From assembly GCF_047663525.1 (NCBI RefSeq), contig NC_092587.1:35269001-35333000 (forward strand): a stretch of DNA of 64,000 nucleotides, written 5' to 3'. The DNA comes from Anas platyrhynchos. Its lineage: Eukaryota; Chordata; Aves; Anseriformes; Anatidae. Of the stretch, positions 36,682 through 48,700 are shown piece after piece; within the stretch, counting starts at the first letter, position 1, and each line of letters starts with the position of its first letter. The notes under the pieces are model-generated. The model ran no database searches, had not been told where the DNA came from, and saw only the letters and a program-made list of their open reading frames with translations. The position numbers and the translations under genes are program-made.

Positions 36682-39600
36682 TCTGTCATAACCTGTGTTA
36701 GCATCTTAGTTTCAGCAGCTGGCAGAAAGGTGCAGGAGGGCCACATGACTATCATGTTTCTGTGTATGACCCAGAACACTGATCCTACAGAATTTTCCAC
36801 CATGCTGTTTGAGAACCAACGTTGCTTTAAATGGCAAAGCTCAAGCAGAGCGTGCTCTTCAGATGTCAGTACTATTTAGATAATGAGCAGTAGCTGAGAA
36901 AGCTGTGAAGACTTTCATTACTGCCTGAACATACTGCTGGTAGTACTTTCGATTCAAATGGAACCCAGTAGACCAAGTATATGAAAGATATGAAAAACTG
37001 GGCAACACAAAATACGTGACTTCATAATTTGAGCATATAGACCCCTGAAAAGAAACTGAAAGAAAACAAATCAGATCATGTGTAACTGATGCCATCTTTG
37101 AGCACTTGCAGAAGATTCATGCTAGAGAAAGCCAAAAAATCTTTAGGTTCAGGAAATGCTATTTAATGTGTGTGAAGCAAGAGATTAATTTTGGTGATCC
37201 AGTTGAGGACAAAGCAAACATCAAGAGGGGATTTACCTGTAATTATAGTTATGTTATGGCTATAGCACTCTTACTAAGAAGCATTGCAGCACTACCGGGT
37301 AATCCTCTAAGGTATATAACAGACAAGATAGAAGTGATGCTCAGCAGTTATATAACCTGTACATCTCCAGGGACTATCACAACATGTCCATAGCTGAGCT
37401 GGATGCAACTTGGACGTGTCCGTTTGAGAAGGTTGCTGTGATTACAGCCAGCTCCTGGGCTGCTTCTTTACCTCCCTCAGTGTACCTAGGCTGCTTCTCT
37501 CTCCTCCACCTCCACCCTGACAAGCAGTCCTAACCCACAGAACAGTCTGGGGGACCCAGAAATGGAGACTCCTATCAGATCATGACCCCATTCCAGCACT
37601 CTGGAAAAAAGCTGGTCCAATGGGGAATGGCGTCAGAGCTGGACAAGGGGCTGTCTTCTCCTCAGACCTTTACAAGTCCAGGCTAGATTTAGGGGACCAT
37701 ACCAAGGGGTGGCTAATAGCAAAGACTCTTGGCAGGACTGTGAATTTCAGCACCATCTAGAAAGCTTGACAAATTTAGTTACGTCTCAGATCCTTCTAAA
37801 AGACACTAGTGAATGCTATGGCCATGCAGAATAACTCCAAAACAGGAGGGCACAAAAGACTGGCTTAAAGACTCAGGACTGTAAGCACCTCATGAAAGTA
37901 GAGTGAAAGTGTCACAACATGCACATCTGGGACTGACAGGAGCTTTCAAAAACCTCTAGACATGACCCTGTAGCCCCTTTCTCAGATGAGCAGTGCTTAT
38001 TCACGCAAATAATTGCTTTTAAATCAATAGAAAGACTGGTATCGATAGTGGCTTTCATGTCTTGCTGCTAAGATCTGCCCACATCACTTTACACCATACT
38101 GTGGGGCTTCTTATACCCCAGTACAGTAAAAGCTGGACACAAGCAATGCCCGGGGAGTCCTGTCCACTGCATACCCCCAGCAGAAAACTTATTCCTATAG
38201 GGCTGCCAGCATGCCTTGTGTCACAGCACTGGGAGAAGGGCTGGGCAGTTTGCAGAGACATATCAGAAGTGATTTGTGTTGCGTCCATACATTCAGCTTC
38301 AGTGCACAAGAGCATGGTGCAGGGACCAGTTCATTACTCTGCATGCACACTGCCTCTTTAACACAGGCTCAGATCAATATGCGTTGTTTCAAATGTGACC
38401 TTCATGGTGGTTACTGCAGCATGAACAGCACATGATAGCTCTTACATCAATAAAAAAATAAAAAATAAAAAAGCTTAAATAGCAACTTTTAGCTGTAGTC
38501 ATCATTTTATATCATGGGTTGTTTCCTGAGGCTGTTTGTGCTGTTATCTCATACAATCTTCCTTTTTAGCCACTGAGCAACTTCCTACACTTAGTTGATG
38601 AAGTTTCTTAAAATATCTACTCCAAGTGATGAAAACAGAGCTGCTGATCTGTTTATCTTCTAGCCTTTTAATGTGATGTGCTATGTTTTAAAGTGAAACA
38701 GATGAATTTTTTGCTTCTGCCTCTGGTCCCTTTACTGTCTTTTTCATCCCAGTCTTCACTCTTTCTTTTTTTAACCACATTTTGCCCCAGATAGCACATA
38801 GCTCAAAAGTCGTATCTGACTTGAGTTCTGAATCTGTATTATTCAAGTGACTTTGTTGTTCCCATGAAATAGAATGATTTGGTTCCAGAGCTTTTGATTA
38901 GAGAAAATGAAAGATCAAGTCATTTGTCATTGAGTTAGGATGATGACGAGGGCCGTGATACTTAAGAAGGAGAATTTCTAAAATACCACATACACCAAGC
39001 TGTTTATTATTTTGACAGTCTTGCAACATTCTTCTCCATTAACGCAGAATGATGCATTATTTACATAAAAATCTACTGAAATTAACATTATTGAATGCTC
39101 AAGACTTGCATAAATCAAACTGCTCCTGAGACTAGTGAAGAGTGTGAAGTTCAGCTTATACTTTTGAAGAAAAAGATCTGTTAGCATGCTGTTCTGGAGC
39201 AACAGGGTCTGCATGGTGTCTGTGCAAGACCAGCAATCCCATTTTCTATTCTTTGCATGACTTCCCATTGCAGGGCTATGGAAGCCCCTACTTTCTCTTT
39301 GGCTTCCCTGGAGTAGATGCCAAAGTCTGTCCTTGTCCCATTGATACTGCAGCTGATGATGTGGTGGGATCCCAGCCTCCCCTCAGAAGGAAGAACTCCA
39401 TGCTGACACATATTTTGTTTCGAAGCAGAAGACTATTTCTGGATGCCACAGGGTTGACTCACCAGCCTGAGTTCAAATCCCCAACCACAGGATTCAGTTC
39501 CTTTTACTTTACTGCTTCAGTTTTAATTTCTTCAGAACAAAAGAAGAAGCTTCTGAACACATGCTGAACATATCCTCCATGCCTTCCCTTCTCTGCTGAG

Positions 39601-41361
39601 CACAGGCTCACCAGAAATACACTTTTGCAGTTTAGAGAAGACGACTCCCCTTTTTTTCCCATTGTCCCAGACCATGTTTTTTGAGGCAAACACCTGAGAG
39701 TTGTAAATAAAGGGGTTCTTCACTCATACAAGGTATGATAACTGCAGGATAACTGCATGATCTGCTGATCACCTCATTTTGTCTTGTATGCGGGTGTTGG
39801 CAATCACCTGCTGCTCACAAGCTGGAAGCTTTAATTTCATCACCGTGAAGAATTCCCGTGGAATGCTGTGTGAGCACAGAACTGGAACCCATGGAGCTAT
39901 CCTTTGAAGACCGATCTTCAAAGCACTTTTAAAGGGGGCTCTGGCAAGCTAACGATCCTACAGGCCTGCTAGATCACCACTTCCAGTCCCCTGCTGTCAT
40001 GGGCAATCATGTCATTTCTTTAATTAACAAAAATCTACATTTAAATTAATCACTTGTTGCCCATGAGAAATGGAAGCATTTGGGAGGCCTGGAAATCTTT
40101 TCCTGAGTTCCGGCCTAAATTTTATTTACAGGCAATTTATACCCATCTGTTTTTGTACCAAGAATGTGCTTCATCCTGACTAGCTTGTCTCCTCTTTACA
40201 TTCACCCCTCCGTGTATTTATAGTTAACAGTCATAATGATTCCCAGCCTTTACTTTCCTAGGACAGACAAACTGTGCTGTTTGAGCTTTGCTTTTCTGTT
40301 GATCACCGCTATGGCTCCGTCTGTGTCTATTTGTCTTTTGGATGGTCTTCAGTGATTTCTGACACAGGACTGCAGGTGAGTCTTACCTCCAGAGGAAGTC
40401 TCACCTCACCCTTCTGTTGTGTTAGAAATACTTTCACAGGTAAGATTCCATTCTGGGTGGCTTCTGTGTTTTTTGTGGTTTTTTTTGGACATCACATTAG
40501 CAGCTTTATAGTCATCCTGTAACCGATTAAGGTACCTGCGTCTGTCTCCTCTCCTGTCATGCTTCCATAATGAGAGTGAGTGTGCATATCAGGGGATGGA
40601 CTTCACCAGACTGGTGCTTGCATTCCCTCTCTTTCAAATACTTGGGGAGTTAGGTGTCCTGGTTAATGTTCCTAGCAGGTAACATGGCAGGCAGGCACAG
40701 CAAGATGAGTGGCCACAAGGGATGTCTCCGTGTGGAGCCTCCAGGTTCTGGTTCTCACCCCCTGCGAGGCTGGTGAGGGGCTGGCTCAGAGCACCTGGGA
40801 ACAATAAAATATTAGGAGAGGTTTAACAAATCTGAGCGATTGTTAGAAGCAGCATACATCAAGTTAGCTTCAGATAGGCTAATAGAAAACTAGAAAGACA
40901 TCGGAGGGAGAAGTTTCAGGAGTGAAATATGAGCCCAAGCCTTTCTCTGGCAGAGGCCAGAAAGCAAACTTTGTTTCATCTGGTCAATAGCTACATCATT
41001 TAAGGTGCATCGATTAGGATCAGACATTACTAAATTGTGTGCAGTTACTTTATGTAGGCTAAGATAATTTCCCGTTAGTGGCAGTAGTATTAGAGGAATA
41101 ATATAACTCTCTTTTCTCCCAGCAAACACGTGGAAGTCAGCATTTCCTCTCACCCTGCTCACTGCCCTTGGGCTGCTGCAGAGTGGGAAGGCAAAATTCT
41201 TGGGCAGGAAGGGAGCAGCCTACAGGAAAGTATCTCTGCAGGGCACTGTAGTGGGTATGCAGCCACGTATCAGGAAAGCATCTTCCAGTTCCAGCCCCTG
41301 CTGCTTGGATTGACTCTGCGTCTTGAATCAGGCAATCATCTGCCATTTATTCATTTACACA

Positions 41362-41384
41362 TTATTTATTTATTTATTTATTTT
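41362..41384. repeat. (TTTA)n microsatellite
   Basis: About five TTTA units. Confidence 0.9.
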
Positions 41385-44300
41385 CACACTGATTGAAATA
41401 AGGTTTGCGAAGAGAACACCAATAAATGCTGAAGGATGTGCATGCATTTTCAGATGTTCTAATTTTCAGCTTAAAACTACAATTTTACTCTTCACAAATC
41501 TATTCCTGTACTCTATTTCACCCAACATTTGACCCAAAACCTTCAGAAATGCTGTAACTATTTTTGTCTTTCCCTTGTTTCTATTTTCTTTTTCAATAAT
41601 TGAATGCAGCAAAGTGATGAATAACCTAGGATTTACTGACCTCTAACGGCTAAATTAAAAACTTCTACCTCTTGTGTAAACGTGACACTAAAATGAAAAA
41701 AATACCTTCGGGATCCACTTTTTAAAAATTATTATTTTTTTTTTTTTGATCAACACACTCCAGCTTAGAAAGCATGTCTCTTCCTTCTGCTGGCAAAGAA
41801 TTGCTTGTTCTCTGGGCTGAATAATATTTATATATTTTGAGATATGAGTAAATTATCAGTCACTTTGCCTTTCCCTGTAATTAGCATGAAAAGGGGAAGA
41901 CAAGAAGCTGGGGTGCCTGGTTTAGTATGTTTTCATCAGCTGTGCATGCACTGCTAATGGGAAAGAAGCAGTTCACCTCAGTGATTTTAAGCTTTTTACC
42001 TGTGGACAGATTAGGTTTACCACATGAACACATCACTGGGTGATTGCACAAAACACTAATGAGGGACATCAGGACATGAAGAGGTGAGGTGTCCATCACA
42101 AGAAGCGTTTGCAAAGACTCTGGCTTACTCTGACCTCTGGGGACCAAAGATGCAAACCCAAATCCCAGCCAGTGCTATACTGCGCCCAGCCAGCCCCTCA
42201 GTCCCCCAGCTGCATGCAAAGGAGAAGACTAGCGGGGGACATAAGGCATTTTAAATTAAAATACATTAAAAATAAGGCATGATATAATGATAGGATCTAA
42301 CCAGTTGGACATATTTTGAGTGCAAGGTGCATTTTCCCCATGAAGGGCAAGCAAAGAGCAGATCAGCCCTTATCTATCATTTCCACTTCTGATGTGCTGC
42401 CACTGGGACACACTGGATCTGCCCTCTGAAACCCCTTACCCTAAAGAACCAAAAATTACCATTTGTGTTTATGGTGATGGCAGGCAAAGTGCTAGCTTGT
42501 TGCCAAGTGAGTGACCAGGCAGAGATTACAAAATAGACAAATATTGCTAAAAGCAGGATAACAATTTATGCACCATAACTAACGTGCACCATCATTTTTA
42601 AAGAAAAGCATTGTGTTTCCTCTTGAAAGTGTAACTGCATAATCAGAATGAGCAAATAATGATAGATCACACTCACCCATTGATGTGCTTTTATTTATTT
42701 ATTTTAAGACAAAGCCCTTCAAAATATTAACAGCAGTGTTCTTTCCCATTTTGCCTATGTAGTACAGGGGTGATATTATATCAGTATACTACTGATTTAG
42801 AGGAGGTAACACTGTGATCTTCCACTACTTTAGCATATAGATTAAAATCTCATGATTTTCTTCAAAATATCACTCATCATAAATCTAAATTTGCAATTGT
42901 TTTATTTAAGATTGCTTTCTGGAGTCAGCAATGTGCAGGTAACCTTGTAGTTTTTGAGCTCCTTTGTCATCCGCATAGGAAGAAGGGGAGCAAAACATCA
43001 GAGGTTTTGTTTTGAATTTTGCCCATCTCTGAGCATCAGGACTTCACAGATGGGTGGTTTCACACAGCTGTGCTTAACCACGTCAGATCCCACAGGTAAA
43101 ATAATACCTGCTTATTAGCAAGGGCCTTCAAGGCCTCCCATTGAACTATAATTTCCTTGTGAACATATGGTGATGGTCCCACAGAACTTACAGAAACCAG
43201 TAGTACAGACCTCTGCAGCTGAGCAGGTCCTTAGGATTTCCTTTCAGTCAGCAAGGTTGTTTTTAGGATGCAGGTCTCTTACCCATTCAGGACACCTCCT
43301 TTAGGATGCACAGACTACGTGAGTTTGTCTGAGGTGGAGAGCAGCTCCAGTCTATAAATTTATTATTTGCTGGCAAGATGAGATAGACGATTTTTCTTTA
43401 CCTTTCTTACTTCTGGTCATTAGGGACGAAGTTTGCCTGTGATTTCTAAAAGTGCTCTTCAAACACCATTTTCTCTGGGTGTCGACCAATTCAGTGCTTC
43501 TTGTTTTCAGTATCACCAATTTTCTTTGTATGATATTGTGAACACGAAGTGGCCAGAGCCACAGGAGTAAAGCTTATGGGGCCGTTAGTTGCCACCTATG
43601 AAGTGCTTCTCCCTCATTTTAGTCTTTCACTGGGCTGGGAGCGCAAAGCTAGATGGAGCAATGTGACGAGCTGGCTGTCAGCAGCGAAATGCACTGCAGC
43701 GTGGGGTTTTCAGGCACAGAAAAGCCCCAAGCACTTCCTCACTCTGCTTGTTCTTCCTCAGTTTGGTCCCAGTCTTCTGCATGGAGAAAAGCAAAAGATC
43801 AGCACCTGTGAGCACTAGTACATCATGCAGAAACAATGGATTTATGTAGCTCTTTGTACACTTTAAACACTTCTAACAATAATCAACTCTAGTTACCTGT
43901 AGTCTTGGCACATTCACTGAGCCTCTTACAGACTCCCCACAGCTCCTCAATTTCAAAGCAGGGTCTGCAGAGCACTACTTGTGCTCCGGTGAGATACTTG
44001 CATTCAAACAAACCTGTACCCAAAGTGATACTGCTCAAACACTAGATTCGTCATACCATTAAAAATATATTTTCAGTTCAGGCTGTCCCTTCTGCCATTG
44101 CTCAGCCATGTTCCGCTACCTACATTACTGAGAAGAAAATGTTTCCTTATTTTGTCATGATTCCTATCTTTCTAATGCATATTGTCTTAGGCCCATTTCT
44201 AAAAAGTCCTTTTTTACAGCCTACAAAACCAATCAGTGCTGAGCTATTTTCTTGGGAAAGGAGGTGTAACCCTAACAAGAGCTTTTTTTGGGGCTTCTAA

Positions 44301-45010
44301 CTCATAGCTGTAATGCTTACTTACCAATAATCCTGCTTTGCTCTGTGTCTAAGATGCATCTTCATTCCAAATGCAACAGCTCTTCTTTTACCAGACATGT
44401 ACCATTAGCCCCGTTGTTCTTTCACTGCTTTACCATCAGGTTGCACAGTGATTCACAGCCTGCTTCACTCACAGTCAAAGTCCTGGATGCGGTCTGCAGA
44501 GCTTTCTCCAGCTAATCCACTCCTTAGCTGTGCCTCTGAGGGCAGGGCATGAAGGTCCACGGGTTATTAACCTGGATCAGCTGGAGATGGGGGCATGCGG
44601 CAGCTCCACACTCCAAATTACATTATGGGATTCACTGCTCGGTCAATGTCTTGGCACTTAACATAAGGCTAAGGAAATACTGGTTCCCTGCAGAGTGACT
44701 GCTGATAAATTTGTTTTGTAGTCATGGGTTCAGCACTCTTAGACCCAGCTGTGAGGTATACTACAAAAATGTAAACAGCTGGAGTGCCTTCCCTCAAACA
44801 CTGTCTGGTCTTATTTAAAATACTTTAAATTATAGAATTTACATTGCTTCCTTTGGGAGATTGTATCACAGTCCAATAATCTCCGTGCCAGGCAGCTCTG
44901 AGACAGCCAGGCACATTTCTGTGTGTGCTCTACTCCTTGTAGCTCCAGCAATTTGTAATTCACCTTGCCATTTATGCCCTACAAATATTACACACTACAC
45001 AGAGCATAGT

Positions 45011-45047
45011 AAAATAAACAAATAAACAAACAAACAAATAAATAAAA
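45011..45047. repeat. (AAAC/AAAT)n microsatellite
   Basis: Mixed AAAT and AAAC tetramers, about nine units. Confidence 0.9.
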
Positions 45048-45420
45048 GTTGATGAAAACCTAATGGCAGGATCACCTACAGTTTACAGAAAATGGTGAGG
45101 GAAACAGTTTTTCTTGGCTGGCTGCCGTGGTGGTGGCTTTGTAAAGCACTTCCACCCAGGACAAAATCATCTTTCTATGAAGTCCAGCACTTCAATAACA
45201 GCTCTTTCTAAATGAATCCCTGCAGCCCCTTAATCCCTGTTGCTCTTTCCATTACTTTCAGGCTACTTACATCTTTCTTCTACTTAAGTGGTTAGGACTA
45301 TAAGCAGCTTTTAAGGGCAATCTCAAGAGTGAAGAGCAGAAGGAGTTGATTCCCTGCTGACTAACACAGTTACTACAGCCCATAATCTCAGATCCTGTTT
45401 GCTCTTCTTTAAAGAACAAC

Positions 45421-45421
45421 A

Positions 45422-45452
<31 letters not shown>

Positions 45453-45457
45453 TTTTT
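45421..45457. repeat. (AT)12 followed by a T run
   Basis: Twelve AT dinucleotides lead into about 14 Ts. Confidence 0.95.
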
Positions 45458-46395
45458 GGCTTGAGGATTGTCCATGTAAAGAAGAAAGGGGAATATATAC
45501 AAACAAACCCACTGGTTAATTTTATTCCAATTATTATTAAACAAGGATCAAGGATCATCCAGCTAACAAGAAATGGTGGGGAGTGTCTAAAAGCTGTTTT
45601 TTCCTGTTGTCAAGCCAGGATTATTTTAATCACAGGGTCCTTACCATGTCTGGACCCTGCCAAATTTACAATGTATGAGCAATATTTACCATTACTATCC
45701 ATTACTCTTTCATGAATTTTTAAGAACAGAGTAAAAGGGAACACAAGTGAACAGTAAAGAACTGCCATTTCTGGCGGTTTCTTGTTGGGACAACTCTTTT
45801 CTGGGTTTAGATGTAATTTCCCTCACATTGACTGTGAGCATTATCTCAATATATATCACAGAAAAATGAAGCAGTTTATGGATTTACAAGAAATATCACT
45901 GAAAACTTGATTTATATTGTTGGGGTTTATATAAATATTTAACACATAGATAGAAATAAAAGATTACTACTAAACCATATGAAAGAAATAACAGTATTGA
46001 ATAGGAAAGAAAGGATTCTGAAAATAATCTGGAGGCAGGCAAACTGTAATTCTTAAACTAAATACCACTATTTCTTTCTGCTCATTATAGTTTACATGTA
46101 ATTCTTCTCCATATCCCCCTGCAAAATGTTTTTAGCATTTTACTTCATCAATAATAATTATTCAACCAGTTTGAAAGCAGAACAAGAATATGAAGATGAA
46201 TCGGCCCACATTTTCCCTGTACTTCACCACAGCTGACAGGCTCCTTTGGGAGTGGGATTTTGGTGGAGCAGCTTTCTGTCAACACAAATGAGCAATATTT
46301 CAATACTGTTTGAAGGGCTCTGAACGAACAATAATGAGTTGAAAGATATTCCTCATTATGTTATGAGGCCTTTTCTTCCTTTTTCTTCATCATTG

Positions 46396-47477
46396 TGTAT
46401 TGGGTTTATGTGGCAAGGGCTTGGTAGCAGGGGACGGCAAATGTGGCCTCTGTGAGAAGAATCCAGAAGCTGCCCCATGTTAGATAAGGGCCAGATTCCG
46501 TTGGCTCCAAAGGGACCCCACCGCAGGCCAGAGGTGAGCCAGTGAGCGACACTGGTTGGGCCTCTGTGAGAGCATATTTAAGAAAGGGAAAACAAACCAA
46601 ACAGGGACACAACTGCAGCTGGGAGAGTGAGGAGTGAGAAGCAGCCCTGCAGACCACAGGGTCAGTGCAGCAGGAGGGCAGGAGGAGCTCCAGGCAGGCA
46701 GCAGCAGTTCCCCTGCGGCCTGTGCAGGGGGAGGCCCCTGGTGGAGCAGGATGTCGCCCTGCAGCCCATGGGTCCCACACGGAGCAGATCTCCACGCTGC
46801 AGCCCCCCCATGGGTGGAGGAGCCCCCGGTGGAGCAGGTGGCTGTGGCCTGGAGGAGGCTGTGGCCCATGGAGAGCCCCCGCAGGAGCAGGCCCCGGGCC
46901 GGAGCTGCAGCCCGTGGAGAGGAGCCCCCGCAGGAGCAGGGGGCCTGGGGGGAGCTGTCACCTGTGGGGGACCCGTGCTGGAGCAGTTTGCTCCTGGGGG
47001 ATGGAGCCCGTGGTACGGAGCCGTGTGGGAGCAGTGCTTGAAGAGCTGCTGCCTGTGGGCAGCCCCCACAGGCTCTGTCCAGGGCATCTCGCAGGAGGGA
47101 CCCCATGTGGAGCAGGGGCAGAGGGTGACCGTGAAGGAGCGGTGGAGACAAAAGCATCAGGGACTGACCACAGCACCCATTCCCCCATGCTGTTTGGGGT
47201 AAGAAGATGGAAGAGGGTGGATGGGAGGAAGGTGGTTTTGGTTTCTTCCCTTTGTTTCTAACTTCTGTAGCTTGTTAGTAATGGCCAATGGGCTTTATTA
47301 ATTTCCATACTCTGAGTTTGTTTTGCCCTTCACAATAATTGTTGAGTGATCTCCCTGTTCTTGTCTCAACCCCTGAGCCCTTTCCATCATATTTTCTCCC
47401 CCTTTTCCCTTTGAGGAGGGGGAGTGAGCGAGCGGTTGTGGTGGAGCTCAGCTGCCCACCTGAGTAAAACCACTGCA
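46396..47477 (+). mobile_element. GC-rich solo LTR, copy B
   Basis: Same family as copy A. It begins TGTATTGGGTTTATGTGGCA and ends AAAACCACTGCA. The central part (about 46577-47075) is almost identical to copy C, whereas the first 180 and last 380 bases differ far more. A TATA-like CATATTTAAGAAAGGG lies near 46570. An antisense open frame of 225 codons (47157-46480) has no recognisable domain and parallels the frames in copies A and C. Confidence 0.8.
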
Positions 47478-47699
47478 GAGGTGTGTCCCACAGTCTCTGC
47501 GTAGGCAAACAAGGAGTCTTGCAATGTGAATCCTTCACAGTGGATGAGAAGTTCCCCCTGCCCCCTTCTTTTGCTCCCTCCATAGAGGTTCACAGTCCGA
47601 GGCAATTGCGTGCTGTAGCGGAGCAGGGGATCACGGTGGCCAGGCGCTTTTCCTCATCGAGGTCACTGGAGGCAGGCGAGGGAGCCACAAGGACCTGGC

Positions 47700-48060
47700 A
47701 AGTCGACTCCATGCTTCAAGACTTCCTCCAGCCAGAAGGAAAGAAGGGTAATGGTTGTAGGCGACTCCCTTCTGAAGGGAACAGAGGGCCCCGTATGTCA
47801 GGTAGACCCTACCCATGGGGAAGTCTGCAGCCTACCTGGGGCTCGGGTCGAGGCCATTCCCAGGAAACTTCCTGACCTTGTTAGCCCCTCCGATTATTCC
47901 CCATTAGGGAGAATTCAGGCTGGCAGTGATGAAATTGCTGAGACAAGCCTGGAGGCTACCAAAAGGGACTTCAGGGGACTGAGGCAATTGCTGGATGGAG
48001 TGGGCACGCAGGTGGTGTTTTCCTCTATCCCTTCAGCCCTCCCTGAATTTGCCAGATGAG
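47700..48060 (+). mobile_element. CR1 ORF1 remnant (SGNH-hydrolase-like)
   Basis: An open stretch encodes MVVGDSLLKGTEG, then LPGARVEAIPRKLPDLVSPS and QVVFSSIPSALPEFAR. This matches the esterase-like ORF1 domain of avian and reptilian CR1 elements. The nucleophile motif GDS is at 47760-47768, and GSDEIAE stands in the position of the later conserved block. The frame is lost upstream of the GDS block and the C-terminal part, including the expected catalytic histidine region, is missing. The left boundary is uncertain; LTR copy B ends about 220 bases earlier. Confidence 0.7.
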
Positions 48061-48474
48061 TGTCAGAAGGTCTCTTTATATGGGAGAGCCCGAGTCTCCT
48101 TCCCAGGAGAACACCTTGCTCAGAGGATGCTGGTTTGAAGCCTACAAATCATTTGCCCTGCATTCAGAAATCTGGCCACAGCACTAAAGCTCTCTGCCAG
48201 CCTCATGGACAGTGTGGTTGAGGCCCCCGCTTGTCGTGGGCTACCCCTTTTGCAAGGGAACCATTTCTAGCCACAGCAGGCAAATGACACCTCTGTCTTT
48301 GCGTATTCTCCCTTTTTCCATCCCAAGCCCTTGTCCCTAGTTTGCCCACGAGTTTCCCTTGGTACTGTGAAACTCACAGGATACATCTGCAAAAGGCTTG
48401 GTCTGATTCCCACAACGGAAATAACACATTTGCTGTTCACAGGATGCTCCTGGTCAGTAAGGGAGACAAGCAGA
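48061..48474. other. Spacer between the CR1 ORF1 remnant and the 3' end of the ANKRD26-like gene
   Basis: No recognised feature. Some of it may be decayed CR1 sequence beyond the ORF1 remnant. Confidence 0.5.
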
Positions 48475-48571
48475 AGGAATCGGAGGGAATGGTCACATGG
48501 CCATGGGAGAGGAGAAGCAAAGCCCGGAAGGGAGAAGAGAAGAAGACAAACACCCGCACTACATGACATGC

Positions 48572-48577
48572 TTTATT
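48572..48577 (-). promoter_or_regulatory. Polyadenylation signal of the ANKRD26-like gene
   Basis: AATAAA on the minus strand, starting 31 bases past the stop codon. The 3' UTR would be well under 100 nt. The same hexamer and its surroundings are kept in the inverted copy at 60951-60956. Confidence 0.7.
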
Positions 48578-48607
48578 AAATGCCAAGGTGGGCGACAGAA
48601 CTTGGAA

Positions 48608-48700
48608 TTAAAGGCAAGCTGTTATCTGCACAGAACCGCCTTGTTTTCTGGACTGGGACGTCCTCTGCTCCACCTTCATCTGATCTGTAATCGTGTTCAG
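48608..48700 (-). CDS. ANKRD26-like: Exon 17: terminal coding exon
   Basis: The acceptor is TTGTTTTCACAG|CTGAAC. It encodes [20 protein letters not shown] and ten more residues before a TAA at 48610-48608. An AATAAA lies shortly beyond, so this is probably the true 3' end. The exon exists as a second, inverted copy at about 60.7 kb, where the tail differs. Confidence 0.75.
   Translation of the reverse strand: MNTITDQMKVEQRTSQSRKQGGSVQITACL

Larger units (their letters stand above)
36682..46395. other. Intergenic, no gene recognised
   Basis: AT-rich with several tetranucleotide and AT microsatellites. No exon or dispersed element identified by eye. Confidence 0.6.

Noticed and set aside
46480..47157. 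225-codon antisense frame in LTR copy B and similar frames in copies A and C
   Set aside because: No domain, composition-driven absence of stops in a GC-rich repeat, open on both strands at once.
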